Source: Pseudomonas umsongensis
GTDB taxonomy: Bacteria; Pseudomonadota; Gammaproteobacteria; Pseudomonadales; Pseudomonadaceae
Assembly: GCF_002236105.1 (NCBI RefSeq)
Contig: NZ_NIWU01000002.1
Coordinates: forward strand, 372,001-436,000
Reading direction: 5' to 3'
DNA length: 64,000 nucleotides
The translations under genes and the position numbers were made by a program. This document shows positions 46,466 through 55,540 of the stretch, one piece after another; the stretch's first letter is position 1, and the number at the start of each line of letters is the position of its first letter. The notes below the pieces were generated by a model. That model worked only from the letters and a program-made list of their open reading frames with translations, had not been told where the DNA came from and did not search any database.

Positions 46466-47434
46466 TCAGTAGCCGTCCTGATGCTCGAAAAATTCCCGGG
46501 CTGCTCGCAGGTAGTCGGTGCGGCTTTGCGGGTCGAGCCAGCCGGCATACGCCTCGCTCAAATGGTCTCGGGGCAGGGCACGCAGCAATTGGTTGATCTC
46601 GATGATCGCCTGCCGCCCCTGGGGCGTATTGGTGCAGCCGATGTAGCCGGACAGGTATCTGCCGGTGCCACGAACCGGATAGAACTGCAGCTCCTCTTCG
46701 GCGATCCCTTGTTGTCGCGCCTGATAGCGAATTTCCGGGCGATAGCCCAACAGCAACTGCAGGCGTCCCAGGCGTTGCATTTGCAGCAGGCTGCCCAAGG
46801 CGTCGTTGCCGTAATGAAGGGTCAGCGCCTTGCCCGGCGCCTGTTTGAGCAGGGCGTCAAGGTATTCGCCATAGTTGCGTTCGGCAACAATGCCCAAGGT
46901 CACGTTGCCGGTGGCCAACAGGGCCGCCAGGTCCACCTCACCATCCTTGAGGAACGGCGTCAGTACCTCCCGCTCGTTGCTGCGCACGGCCAGGCCATTG
47001 CTCATGGCGCGAAAGACCGGCAGGGAAAATGCGATCCAGCTTTCGCGTTCCTTGCTCCAGTTCAACGCTGCATCGCAGGTGAGGGACGGTTCGTGAAGCA
47101 TTTGCAAGCCACGGGCACGATTGACCTTCATCACGCTGTGCCGGTACTGCGGCATGCCGGCGATCAGCTGCCGCAGCAATTGATCGATGATCCCCTGGCC
47201 TTTTTCCGGCCCGTTGAAAATGAACAGCGGCGGTAGATCGCGTTTCAGCCAGACCAGGGATTCCTTGGGCTGCGCCGACACCGGCGAGGCCAGCGTAACG
47301 ATCAGGGCCAGGCTCGCCAACGCGCCCAGGCGCTGCCCGGCCAACAGCAGGCCGGGCTTGATGAGTCGCGCAAACAAACGCTTGAGCTCAGATGGCTCCG
47401 TCTTTGCGCAGTTGTGTGATCTGCGACGCGTCAT
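46466..47434 (-). CDS. Family 3 solute-binding-like periplasmic protein
   Basis: 322 residues. A long basic N terminus, then a hydrophobic core (LGALASLALIVTLASPVSA) that ends in a likely signal-peptidase site before QPKES. The mature protein has a two-lobe binding-protein style (WLKRDLPPLFIFNGPEKGQG; AERNYGEYLDALLKQA). Ligand unknown. ATG 47434 overlaps the CoA-transferase gene by 47 nt, with AGGA upstream; a TTG near 47380 would give a shorter signal peptide and no overlap. The start is uncertain. Confidence 0.75.
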   Translation of the reverse strand: MTRRRSHNCAKTEPSELKRLFARLIKPGLLLAGQRLGALASLALIVTLASPVSAQPKESLVWLKRDLPPLFIFNGPEKGQGIIDQLLRQLIAGMPQYRHSVMKVNRARGLQMLHEPSLTCDAALNWSKERESWIAFSLPVFRAMSNGLAVRSNEREVLTPFLKDGEVDLAALLATGNVTLGIVAERNYGEYLDALLKQAPGKALTLHYGNDALGSLLQMQRLGRLQLLLGYRPEIRYQARQQGIAEEELQFYPVRGTGRYLSGYIGCTNTPQGRQAIIEINQLLRALPRDHLSEAYAGWLDPQSRTDYLRAAREFFEHQDGY

Positions 47435-48587
47435 AGCCAAGTTCCTGGAGTACCTGGGCATTGTGCTCACCCAGTTGCGGGCCGACCCATTCACAATCAC
47501 CGGGTGTCTCTGAGAGTTTCGGCACGATCCCTGGCATCTTGAAGTCCTTGCCATCGGGCAGCTTGGCCTGCAGGAACATTTCCCGGGCGAGGTACTGAGG
47601 ATCGCTGAACATGTCTTCGGCGCTGAAGATCCGGCTGGCCGGTACGTCGGCCTGGTTCAACTGCGCGATGACGGTGTCCAGGGGCAGCGAATTGACCCAG
47701 CGATCAATGACCCCATAAATTTCGTCGCGACGGCTGTCGCGGCCGTCGTTGCTGGCCAGCAGCGGATCGTTGGCCAGGTCTTCCCGACCAATGAGCAGCA
47801 TGAAGCGCTTGAAGATCGCATCGCCATTGGCGCCAATCTGCACATGCTTGCCATCGGCACTGGTGTGGATCGATGAAGGCGTAATGCCCGGCATGATGTT
47901 GCCGGTGCGCTCGCGGATGAAACCAAACACGTCGAACTCCGGCACCATGCTTTCCATCATGGCGAAGATCGCCTCGTACAGCGCCACGTCCACCACTTGT
48001 CCCTGACCGCCATTGACCTCGCGGTGACGCAGGGCCATGAGGGCACCGATCACGCCCCACAGCGCGGCAATCGAATCACCGATGGAAATCCCGGTGCGCA
48101 CCGGCGGCCGATCCTCGAACCCTGTGATGTAGCGCAGGCCGCCCATGGATTCGCCGACCGCGCCAAACCCGGGTTGATCCTTCATCGGGCCGGTCTGGCC
48201 GAAGCCCGAGAGCCGCACCATGACCAGCTTTGGATTCAATGCATGCAGGACGTCCCAGCCCAGGCCAAGCTTTTCCAGTACGCCGGGGCGGAAGTTCTCG
48301 ATCAGGATGTCCGCTTCACTGAGCAGTTTCTTCAGGACCGCCAGGCCGTCCGGATGCTTGAGGTTGAGCGTCAGCGATTTTTTATTGCGAGCCTGGACGA
48401 ACCACCACAACGAAGTTCCCTCGTACAACTTGCGCCATTTGCGCAATGGATCGCCGCCGTCCGGCGATTCGACCTTGACCACATCGGCACCGAATTCAGC
48501 GCAAATGCGCGAGGCGAACGGGCCGGCGATCAAGGTACCCAATTCGATGACTTTCAGACCTGAGAGCGGTTTGGCAGAGGACGGCAT
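47388..48587 (-). CDS. CaiB/BaiF-family CoA transferase
   Basis: 399 residues. Class III CoA transferase: LKVIELGTLIAGPFASRICAEFGADVVKVE at the N terminus, the catalytic Asp in RTGISIGDSIAALWG, and a domain-swapped C-terminal lobe (FSAEDMFSDPQYLAREMF). Moves CoA between carboxylic acids; substrates not readable. ATG 48587 begins MPSSAKPLSGLKV. Divergent from yaeQ across 147 nt. Overlaps the solute-binding gene start by 47 nt. Confidence 0.9.
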   Translation of the reverse strand: MPSSAKPLSGLKVIELGTLIAGPFASRICAEFGADVVKVESPDGGDPLRKWRKLYEGTSLWWFVQARNKKSLTLNLKHPDGLAVLKKLLSEADILIENFRPGVLEKLGLGWDVLHALNPKLVMVRLSGFGQTGPMKDQPGFGAVGESMGGLRYITGFEDRPPVRTGISIGDSIAALWGVIGALMALRHREVNGGQGQVVDVALYEAIFAMMESMVPEFDVFGFIRERTGNIMPGITPSSIHTSADGKHVQIGANGDAIFKRFMLLIGREDLANDPLLASNDGRDSRRDEIYGVIDRWVNSLPLDTVIAQLNQADVPASRIFSAEDMFSDPQYLAREMFLQAKLPDGKDFKMPGIVPKLSETPGDCEWVGPQLGEHNAQVLQELGYDASQITQLRKDGAI

Positions 48588-48734
48588 GCGGGCTCCTGTT
48601 GGACAAAGGTTGAGCGAGTACAGAGTTTTAACATAGCCGACTGTCAGGCGCCCAAGGGAGATCGCCTTCTATTCGTTGATTGGTGGCTGCATCGGTTAGA
48701 CTTGCCGCCTTTCCACGTATCAAGAAGCCCGTTC

Positions 48735-49277
48735 ATGGCCCAGCCGTCCACGACCTACAAGTTTGAACTGAACCTCACCGACCTCGATCGCAGCGTCTAC
48801 GAGTCCGTCAAGCAGACCATCGCCCGCCACCCTTCGGAAACCGAAGAGCGCATGACCGTGCGCCTGTTGGCCTACGCCCTCTGGTACAACGAGCAACTGT
48901 CGTTTGGCCGTGGCCTGTCGGACGTGGATGAACCGGCCCTGTGGGAAAAGAGCCTGGATGACCGCGTCCTGCACTGGATCGAAGTCGGTCAACCCGACGC
49001 CGATCGCCTGACCTGGTGCTCGCGCCGCACCGAGCGCACCAGCCTGCTGGCCTACGGCAGCCTGCGCGTCTGGGAAGGCAAGGTGATCCCGGCGATCAAG
49101 AACCTGAAAAACGTCAACATCGCGGCGGTCCCTCAGGAAGTCCTGGAAACCCTGGCCAAAGACATGCCCCGGGTGATCAAGTGGGACGTAATGATCAGCG
49201 AAGGGACGATTTTCGTCACCGACGACCGCGGCCAGCATGAAGTCCAGTTGCAGTGGCTGTTGGGCGAACGCGGCTGA
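48735..49277 (+). CDS. yaeQ: YaeQ family protein
   Basis: 180 residues, as E. coli YaeQ (181). PD-(D/E)XK-like fold: LNLTDLDRSVYESVKQTIARH, TEERMTVRLLAYALWYNE and WCSRRTERTSLLAYG. Proposed nuclease fold of unknown role. ATG 48735 begins MAQPSTTYKFEL; the frame is open to 48702 but the extra residues are not family-like. Precedes recJ on the same strand with a 57-nt gap. Confidence 0.92.
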   Translation: MAQPSTTYKFELNLTDLDRSVYESVKQTIARHPSETEERMTVRLLAYALWYNEQLSFGRGLSDVDEPALWEKSLDDRVLHWIEVGQPDADRLTWCSRRTERTSLLAYGSLRVWEGKVIPAIKNLKNVNIAAVPQEVLETLAKDMPRVIKWDVMISEGTIFVTDDRGQHEVQLQWLLGERG

Positions 49278-49334
49278 TCAGTCGCTGCCTCACCGGTTTT
49301 ATCCTACGTATTGAAGAGAAGCCCCTGTCACCCC

Positions 49335-51044
49335 ATGCGCATCGAACCTCGCCAGCTGCCCGACACCCTGCCATTTCTCGGTGATATTCCACCGCTGCTG
49401 ACCCGGCTGTACGCAGCGCGGGGCGTGCAATCCGAAGCCGAACTGGACAAAAGCCTGGCACGGCTGATTCCGTTCCAGCAGCTCAAGGGCATCGAGGCAG
49501 CGGTGGATCTGCTGGTGACCGCACTCCAGCAGCGCCAGAGGATCCTGATCGTTGGCGACTTCGATGCCGACGGTGCCACCGCCAGTACCGTGGGCACCTT
49601 GGGCTTGCGCCTGTTGGGTGCGGCGCATGTCGACTATCTGGTGCCCAACCGATTCGACTACGGCTACGGCCTGACCCCGGAAATCGTTGCGGTGGCCCTG
49701 GAGCGTCAGCCGCAGTTGCTGATTACCGTGGACAATGGCATTTCCAGTGTCGAAGGCGTGGCCGCGGCGAAAAAGGCCGGGCTCAACGTGTTGGTCACCG
49801 ACCACCATTTGCCGGGCGATGAACTGCCGCTGGCCGATGCCATCGTCAATCCGAACCAGCCCGGTTGCACGTTCCCGAGCAAGGCGCTGGCCGGCGTCGG
49901 GGTGATTTTCTATGTGCTGATGGCCTTGCGCGCGCGTTTGCGCGAACTCGGCTGGTACGCCAGCAAGCCGCAGCCGAACATCGGCGAATTGCTCGATCTG
50001 GTGGCGCTGGGCAGCGTGGCCGACGTGGTGCCGCTGGATGCCAATAACCGCATCCTGGTGCATCAAGGCCTGGAACGCATACGCGCCGGACGTGCCCGGC
50101 CGGGGATCAAGGCGATTCTCGAAGTGGCCAAGCGTGATCATGCGCGCATCACCTCCACCGACCTGGGGTTTATCGTCGGTCCACGCCTCAACGCCGCCGG
50201 GCGACTGGATGACATGAGCCTGGGCATCGAATGCCTGCTGACCGAAGACGTGGCGCTGGCGCGGGAAATGGCGGCGCAGTTGGACGGGATGAACCAGGAC
50301 CGTAAATCCATCGAGCAGGGCATGCAGCGTGAAGCGTTGGCCCAGCTCAAGGATTTGCCGGTGGAATCGATGCCATTCGGTTTGTGCCTGTTCGATCCCG
50401 AATGGCATCAGGGCGTCATCGGCATCCTGGCCTCGCGCATGAAAGAACGTTATTTCCGTCCGACCATCGCCTTCGCCGATGCCGGCGACGGGTTGCTCAA
50501 GGGCTCGGGGCGTTCGGTACAGGGCTTTCATATTCGCGATGCCCTGAGCGTGGTGGCGGCGCAGCATCCGAACCTGATCACCAAGTACGGTGGTCATGCC
50601 ATGGCCGCTGGCCTGACGCTGCCAGAAGCAAATTTTCCGTTGTTCGCCGAAGCTTTCGACGCCGAAGTGCGTCGGCAACTGCGCGACGAAGACCTGACCG
50701 GGCGCTTGCTGTCGGACGGGGTTCTGGCGGTCGAAGAATTCCACCTCGAACTGGCCCGTGCATTACGCCACGCCGGGCCTTGGGGCCAGCACTTCCCGGA
50801 GCCACTGTTTCATGGCGTGTTTCAGTTGGTCGAGCAGCGTGTCGTCGGTGAACGCCACCTCAAGGTGGTGCTCAGGAGCGAGTGCGGCTCGGTCAAGCTC
50901 GATGGCATTGCCTTCGGGATCGACCGTGAGGTCTGGCCAAACCCGACCATCAAGTGGGTGGAGCTGGCTTACAAACTCGACGTCAACGAGTTTCGCGGCA
51001 ATGAGACCGTGCAACTGATGATCGCCCACATCGAACCGCGTTGA
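49335..51044 (+). CDS. recJ: Single-strand DNA exonuclease RecJ
   Basis: 569 residues. 5'-3' exonuclease of the DHH superfamily in RecF-pathway repair and mismatch repair. Catalytic motifs VGDFDADGATAS, TVDNGISSVEGV, DHHLPGDE (DHH) and GRLDDMSLGIECL, then the DHHA1 motif (GGHAMAAGLTL) and the C-terminal OB fold. ATG 49335 (MRIEPRQLPDTL); the TTG at 49311 is in frame upstream but less family-like. Confidence 0.97.
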   Translation: MRIEPRQLPDTLPFLGDIPPLLTRLYAARGVQSEAELDKSLARLIPFQQLKGIEAAVDLLVTALQQRQRILIVGDFDADGATASTVGTLGLRLLGAAHVDYLVPNRFDYGYGLTPEIVAVALERQPQLLITVDNGISSVEGVAAAKKAGLNVLVTDHHLPGDELPLADAIVNPNQPGCTFPSKALAGVGVIFYVLMALRARLRELGWYASKPQPNIGELLDLVALGSVADVVPLDANNRILVHQGLERIRAGRARPGIKAILEVAKRDHARITSTDLGFIVGPRLNAAGRLDDMSLGIECLLTEDVALAREMAAQLDGMNQDRKSIEQGMQREALAQLKDLPVESMPFGLCLFDPEWHQGVIGILASRMKERYFRPTIAFADAGDGLLKGSGRSVQGFHIRDALSVVAAQHPNLITKYGGHAMAAGLTLPEANFPLFAEAFDAEVRRQLRDEDLTGRLLSDGVLAVEEFHLELARALRHAGPWGQHFPEPLFHGVFQLVEQRVVGERHLKVVLRSECGSVKLDGIAFGIDREVWPNPTIKWVELAYKLDVNEFRGNETVQLMIAHIEPR

Positions 51045-51054
51045 ACCCCTGGCA

Positions 51055-51156
51055 CTGTAGGAGCGAGCATGCTCGCGATGGTCGCCAACGATGACGCTGG
51101 CTACCTGACACCCCGCGGTGACTGGGACCCCATCGCGAGCATGCTCGCTCCTACAG
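51055..51156. repeat. REP doublet (family B)
   Basis: CTGTAGGAGCGAGCATGCTC on the left and GAGCATGCTCGCTCCTACAG on the right. The spacer starts CGATGGTCGCCAACGATGAC, related to the family A spacer at 3046. Confidence 0.9.
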
Positions 51157-51327
51157 GGAGGGGCGACATCCCCCGATGTCGACTAGGCTCTAAAGCACTG
51201 CTTGATTATCCTTGTGACGTCTTGTCAATTTTTTGCCCGCGGGGGCGGGTGCTGCATCCCTTTCATGTCACTCGTCGACTATTCAAACAGAACCCTGGAG
51301 CCTGCCCACTGATTTGAGAGGTGCCCC

Positions 51328-52434
51328 ATGAGTCTGCTGCTTGAACCCTACACTCTTCGTCAATTGACCCTGCTCAACCGCATTGCGGTATCGCCAATGT
51401 GCCAGTATTCGAGCGTCGATGGCCTGGCCAATGACTGGCACCTGGTCCACCTCGGTAGTCGCGCCGTCGGCGGCGCCGGACTGGTCTTTACGGAAGCCAC
51501 GGCAGTCACGGCCGACGGGCGAATCACCGCCCAGGACCTTGGCCTGTGGAACGATGAACAAATCGAACCCTTGCAACGCATCACCCGTTTCATTGCCGCT
51601 CAAGGCGCCGTTGCTGGCATCCAGCTGGCCCACGCAGGGCGTAAGGCCAGTACCTATCGACCCTGGCTCGGCAAGCATGGCAGCGTAAAGATTGACGAGG
51701 GCGGCTGGTTGCCGGTTGGCCCGTCGCCAATCGCCTTTGATCCGCAACACACACAACCCAAGCAGCTGGACGAAGGCGAGATCGCTGACGTCATCCAGGC
51801 CTTTGTCGACTCGGCGAAGCGCGCGTTGACCGCCGGTTTCAAGGTGGTCGAAGTGCATGCGGCTCATGGCTATCTGCTACACCAGTTTCTTTCGCCCCTG
51901 AGTAATCAGCGGCGTGACCAGTACGGCGGTTCATTCGAAAACCGCATTCGCCTGGTCTTGCAGGTCACCGAAGCGGTGCGCAAGGTCTGGCCCGAAGAAT
52001 TACCGCTGTTCGTGCGGGTGTCCGCCACCGACTGGGTGGAGGATGGCTGGAACCCGGATGAAACCGTCGAGCTGGCGCGACGCCTTAAGGACTTGGGTGT
52101 GGACCTCATCGACGTGTCGTCAGGCGGTACGGCCGTCAACGCGGAAATCCCCACGGGTCCGGGTTATCAGACCCGCTTCGCCGAACGTGTGCGCAAGGAG
52201 TCAGGCATCGCTACCGGTACGGTAGGAATGATCACTGAGCCTGCACAGGCCGAACATATCCTGCGCACCTGCCAGGCCGACATCATCTTCCTCGCTCGTG
52301 AGCTGTTGCGTGATCCTTATTGGGCATTGCATGCCGACGATGACCTGGGTGGGCGCAAAGCCATTTGGCCGGCGCAATATCACCGCGCGACCCATCGTGA
52401 CCAACCCATTCATGAGTCGGATTTGCGGGATTGA
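51328..52434 (+). CDS. Old-yellow-enzyme family NADPH oxidoreductase (YqjM/XenA type)
   Basis: 368 residues, FMN TIM barrel. Motifs: PMCQYSSVDG (Cys that tunes the flavin in the YqjM/XenA class), HAGRKAS, VVEVHAAHGYLLHQFLSPLSN and YGGSFENRIRLVLQV. Such enzymes reduce activated C=C bonds of enones and nitro compounds with NADPH. Physiological substrate unknown. ATG 51328 follows GAGAGGTGCCCC. Downstream is the family C repeat pair and the convergent opgD. Confidence 0.92.
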   Translation: MSLLLEPYTLRQLTLLNRIAVSPMCQYSSVDGLANDWHLVHLGSRAVGGAGLVFTEATAVTADGRITAQDLGLWNDEQIEPLQRITRFIAAQGAVAGIQLAHAGRKASTYRPWLGKHGSVKIDEGGWLPVGPSPIAFDPQHTQPKQLDEGEIADVIQAFVDSAKRALTAGFKVVEVHAAHGYLLHQFLSPLSNQRRDQYGGSFENRIRLVLQVTEAVRKVWPEELPLFVRVSATDWVEDGWNPDETVELARRLKDLGVDLIDVSSGGTAVNAEIPTGPGYQTRFAERVRKESGIATGTVGMITEPAQAEHILRTCQADIIFLARELLRDPYWALHADDDLGGRKAIWPAQYHRATHRDQPIHESDLRD

Positions 52435-52447
52435 GTGAGGTTTTTCA

Positions 52448-52530
52448 AGATCAAAAGATCGCAGCCTTCGGCAGCTCCTACAGAGGAATACGATCCCCTG
52501 TAGGAGCTGCCGAAGGCTGCGATCTTTTGC
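52448..52530. repeat. Repeat pair (family C)
   Basis: AGATCGCAGCCTTCGGCAGC on the left and TAGGAGCTGCCGAAGGCTGC on the right, inverted; both carry the CTTCGG variant where the other copies have CTGCGG. Followed by ten T at 52531-52540, between convergent genes. Confidence 0.9.
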
Positions 52531-52545
52531 TTTTTTTTTTCTCCG

Positions 52546-54171
52546 TCAGCTGTACTTGCGCTTGTCCGGTGCTGGCGGGAAGTACTGGTACAACCAGGTT
52601 TCACTCAGCGTCCGGTCATTGGTGCGAATGAACAGGCGCAGCTCCACCGGCTCGACACTGTCGTTGGTCGGATACCAGTCAAAGGTGATGCGGTAGCCCT
52701 TGATGTCATCGAGCACCAGCACGTTGAAGTCCTTCACCTCGCCGTTGGAACAGGTGACCACCGGTTCGATGCCCGTGCCTGGCGGCAGGCGATCCAGGCC
52801 GCCACCGTTGAAATCCACGGCGAAGCGTCGGGCCCAGACCTTCGGGTAGTGTTCGCCCGGCGCCCAGCCTTCAGTGAAACCGCCCATGCCTGAACGGGTT
52901 GCGTTGACCCGTGCCAAGGGCGTGCCGACAGGCGGCAGGGCGCTCCAGTACAGTTTGTAGCCGTAATTCAGAGAGTCGCCGGCCGCCACCGGTTTTTTCG
53001 GGGTCCAGAAGGCAACGATGTTATCGAGTGTCTCTCCGGTGGTAGGAATTTCCAGCAGATCGATAGAGCCTTCGCCCCACGCGGTCGTCGGTTCTACCCA
53101 CAGGCTCGGGCGTCTGCTGTACCAATCGACGGTGTCCTGATAGCTGGCGAATTCATGATCGGTCTGCACCAGGCCGAAACCTTTCGGGTCCTTGTCGGTG
53201 AAGGCGTTGAATTGCAGGGTGGCCGGATTGTTCAGCGGGCGGCAGATCCACTCGCCATTGCCGCGCCACATCGCCAGGCGATCGGAGTCGTGGATTTGCG
53301 GGTGAATGGTGTCGCACATACGGCGCTCGTGGGTACCGCAGCTGAACATGCTGGTCATCGGCGCGATGCCCAGTTGTTCGATGGCGGTGCGCGCGTTGAC
53401 ATGGGCGTCGACCTCCATCACCACGCGTTCGGCCTGGCAATCGATGTCAAAACGGTAGGCGCCGGTCGCGCTCGGAGAATCGAGCAAGGCGTAGACCACG
53501 AAGCGCGTGCTGTCCTTGTCTGGCGTCTCGAACCAGAACTTGGTGAAGTCGGGGAATTCTTCGCGCTTCTTCGCATAGGTGTCGATTGCCAGCCCGCGGG
53601 CCGACAAGCCGTACTGGCCAGTGGCGTCTACCGCTCGGAAATAGCTGGCGCCGAGGAAAGACACCACGTCGTGTTTGTCCAGTTCCGGCGCCTTGAACAG
53701 CTTGAACCCGGAAAAGCCCAGGTCGCCCTTGAGCTGCTGGGTGTCGACGGACGTATTCTCATAATTGAACAACGAAGGGCGGAAATGCACTTCGCGGGCC
53801 ATGTGGGTCTTGGGATCGACGCTGTACATGCGCACCGGCTGGCGGAAACCCATGCCGACATGGAAAAACTGCACATCCAACTGACCATTCAAGTCATTCC
53901 ACAGCGAATGCTTGCCGTCATAGCGAATGGCATTGAAATTCTGCGGGGTCATGGTCGCCAGGGTGGGCGGCAGCACCTGCTTGGTATCCTGGTAGCGGTT
54001 GCTGGCCAGTTGCTTGGCCTGGACCTTCAGCGCTTCGAAGTCGAACGCCTGGGCTTCGCCGTCCGCTGTGCCATTGCTTGCCCAGGCACCGGCAGCGAGC
54101 AGGCCGGTGGCCGACAAACCGGAGTAGGCGGCGATGGCCATGGAGGCTTTTAGCAAATTCCTGCGATGCAT
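52546..54171 (-). CDS. opgD: Periplasmic glucan biosynthesis protein OpgD
   Basis: 541 residues. Acts on osmoregulated periplasmic glucan backbones. Tat signal [20 protein letters not shown] (twin Arg at 3-4), consistent with OpgD export in E. coli. The body matches OpgG/Opg[52 protein letters not shown], and [16 protein letters not shown] 54171; the frame is open to 54342 but without family sequence. No opgGH neighbour. The upstream gap of 411 nt carries its promoter and a separate element. Confidence 0.95.
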   Translation of the reverse strand: MHRRNLLKASMAIAAYSGLSATGLLAAGAWASNGTADGEAQAFDFEALKVQAKQLASNRYQDTKQVLPPTLATMTPQNFNAIRYDGKHSLWNDLNGQLDVQFFHVGMGFRQPVRMYSVDPKTHMAREVHFRPSLFNYENTSVDTQQLKGDLGFSGFKLFKAPELDKHDVVSFLGASYFRAVDATGQYGLSARGLAIDTYAKKREEFPDFTKFWFETPDKDSTRFVVYALLDSPSATGAYRFDIDCQAERVVMEVDAHVNARTAIEQLGIAPMTSMFSCGTHERRMCDTIHPQIHDSDRLAMWRGNGEWICRPLNNPATLQFNAFTDKDPKGFGLVQTDHEFASYQDTVDWYSRRPSLWVEPTTAWGEGSIDLLEIPTTGETLDNIVAFWTPKKPVAAGDSLNYGYKLYWSALPPVGTPLARVNATRSGMGGFTEGWAPGEHYPKVWARRFAVDFNGGGLDRLPPGTGIEPVVTCSNGEVKDFNVLVLDDIKGYRITFDWYPTNDSVEPVELRLFIRTNDRTLSETWLYQYFPPAPDKRKYS

Positions 54172-54582
54172 AAGTACAACCTGTCGTGAACGATCCCGCG
54201 CCGTTCCTGGCACTGCTGGATCAAAAATTTCGGTTCGGACATGCCTTCGGCCAAACGCAACTGCCTTAAAACAGATAAGGGATAGCTTAAACCGTTCGGT
54301 TGCGCAGCAAAAATGATTGATGGCGTGACGATGGCGCGGCAATGAAACAAGAGATGTCGGTTAACGTTTCCGACAGGGGTTTCTGATTTATAGGGCATTT
54401 ACGCTTTTTTCGACTAATTACTCTAAAAAGCCCTTTTCAGCGCCCAGATAATTTCTATTCTATGGGCATGACCGGTTTCTGCCCTTCGGGCCGGTGGGCT
54501 TCAGTGGACACAGGGTGCTACTGAAAAGGGTAGGGCGATGCAATATCTGAAGTTTTCTTTGACGTAGAGAAGGACATCGTCC
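54172..54582. other. 411-nt gap: opgD control region and a foldable element
   Basis: The first 240 nt must hold the opgD promoter on the minus strand; no clean consensus found. From 54421 to 54540 the sequence can fold: CCCTTTTCAG (54431-54440) pairs with CTGAAAAGGG (54521-54530), extended by CGCCC with GGGTG; inside lie ACCGG/CCGGT and GCCC-TTC-GGGC. No long ORF fits. It is listed as a finding. Confidence 0.5.
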
Positions 54583-54768
54583 ATGTCGAAAGTACAAGGC
54601 ATCACCGAAATCCTGGGAATCTTTGCGTGCCTATCTACTGGCCGGCGGAGACGTCGGCTCAATAACGAGGAGATGAAGTTGGTGGAGCGCTATCGCGAGT
54701 TGTCGGAGAGTGATCGCATTGCGATGCGTTATCTGGTGGATGCGATGCGCAGTGTTTCGCGGTTTTGA
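54583..54768 (+). CDS. Small helical unknown protein, 61 residues
   Basis: MSKVQGITEILGIFACLSTG, an Arg cluster (RRRRR), then an amphipathic C-terminal helix (KLVERYRELSESDRIAMRYL) that resembles the tails of small phage or accessory DNA-binding regulators. No full domain. ATG 54583 has AGAAGGA 8 nt upstream. It lies downstream of the foldable element and upstream (convergent) of the toxin gene, in an accessory patch. It could be a regulator, but that is inference from composition only. Confidence 0.6.
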   Translation: MSKVQGITEILGIFACLSTGRRRRRLNNEEMKLVERYRELSESDRIAMRYLVDAMRSVSRF

Positions 54769-54820
54769 AGAAATGGAACATCCAGTCGCGGCAATCCTGT
54801 CGCGGCTGGACGTTCTCCCT

Positions 54821-55111
54821 TTACCAATCCTGAGAACGTTCAGAACGCTGATGCAGCACCCTCAACACCTGTACCTGGCCATTGGCAAATCGATACGGCG
54901 CAATGAAGGGATAACGACCAAGTACCAATTCTCGTACATCAGGCATGATAGAAGGCCTGCCTGAGCCGGGGAACTGTTCCAACTGCCGGAAACATTGCAG
55001 CATGGTGGAAATGATCTCGATGGCAGTACCCGCGCCTACGACCTCTCGGTAATGTTCATGGATGGCGTCCAGGTCGCTTTCGGCTTTCTCAGTCAGTACT
55101 ACGCTCGGCAC
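54821..55111 (-). CDS. ParE/RelE-family toxin
   Basis: 96 residues. Typical ParE order: VVLTEKAESDLDAIHEHYRE, then LEQFPGSGRPSI, VRELVLGRYPFIAPYRF and QVLRVLHQRSERSQ. The C-terminal VLRVLHxRxx strand is the family hallmark. ParE toxins block gyrase; RelE relatives cut mRNA, and this one looks ParE-like. The start overlaps the antitoxin stop by 23 nt, the standard order of antitoxin first. Confidence 0.9.
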   Translation of the reverse strand: MPSVVLTEKAESDLDAIHEHYREVVGAGTAIEIISTMLQCFRQLEQFPGSGRPSIMPDVRELVLGRYPFIAPYRFANGQVQVLRVLHQRSERSQDW

Positions 55112-55337
55112 GTTTTTCCCACTTAGCCTTCACGGCGTCCAGGTCGGTCAGTTTTCCAGCATCGGCATCGGATATGCCGTCGCTTATGGCTTGCAGATGC
55201 CATGACTCGGCTTCTACATATCGAACCAATGCACGCTTGAGGTGGTACTGACGGTCGCGGTCGGTGGCAGCCGCTAGCTGATCCAGTTGTTGGGCCAGGA
55301 GTTCTTCGACACGAAACGACAAAACGGGCGAGGCCAT
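55089..55337 (-). CDS. Ribbon-helix-helix antitoxin (ParD/CopG type)
   Basis: 82 residues. N-terminal RHH motif VLSFRVEELLAQQLDQLAAA followed by RDRQYHLKRALVRYVE; the C-terminal acidic helix (DADAGKLTDLDAVKAKWEK) would bind the toxin. AGGAGAG lies 5-12 nt before ATG 55337. Expected to autoregulate by binding the three repeats at 55356-55379 upstream. Confidence 0.9.
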   Translation of the reverse strand: MASPVLSFRVEELLAQQLDQLAAATDRDRQYHLKRALVRYVEAESWHLQAISDGISDADAGKLTDLDAVKAKWEKRAERSTD

Positions 55338-55355
55338 GGTGGCTCTCCTAAAGAT

Positions 55356-55379
55356 GTATACGCTGTAAACGACGTAAAC
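55356..55379 (-). promoter_or_regulatory. Three 9-bp-spaced repeats: antitoxin operator candidate
   Basis: GTATAC, GTAAAC, GTAAAC at 55356, 55365 and 55374, each separated by 3 nt. RHH proteins bind tandem short boxes cooperatively; the array lies 19-42 nt upstream of the antitoxin ATG and probably overlaps its promoter. Confidence 0.6.
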
Positions 55380-55504
55380 ACCCTAGGCCTTGCAGCGATT
55401 ATCGTCAACCAGTACCACTTGCGTGGTAGGGAAACTCTAGCTGGGGATACATCCACGGGATGCCAGGAACTGTTTCGAAATGCTTGACCGCTAAAAGCGT
55501 TTGG

Positions 55505-55532
55505 TTGCCCCGGTGTCTTTTGGCACCGGGGC
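55505..55532. other. Hairpin after the APC permease gene
   Basis: TTGCCCCGGTG pairs with CACCGGGGCAA around TCTTTTGG. No good T-run on the minus strand; it may be a weak terminator for the permease gene, whose stop is at 55541. Confidence 0.5.
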
Positions 55533-55540
55533 AATTTCCA

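Noticed and set aside
52531..52540. T10 run as terminator of the OYE gene
   Set aside because: The run does follow a repeat-pair hairpin on the plus strand and may assist termination, but the hairpin is a dispersed repeat that occurs elsewhere without a T-run, so I did not call it a dedicated terminator.
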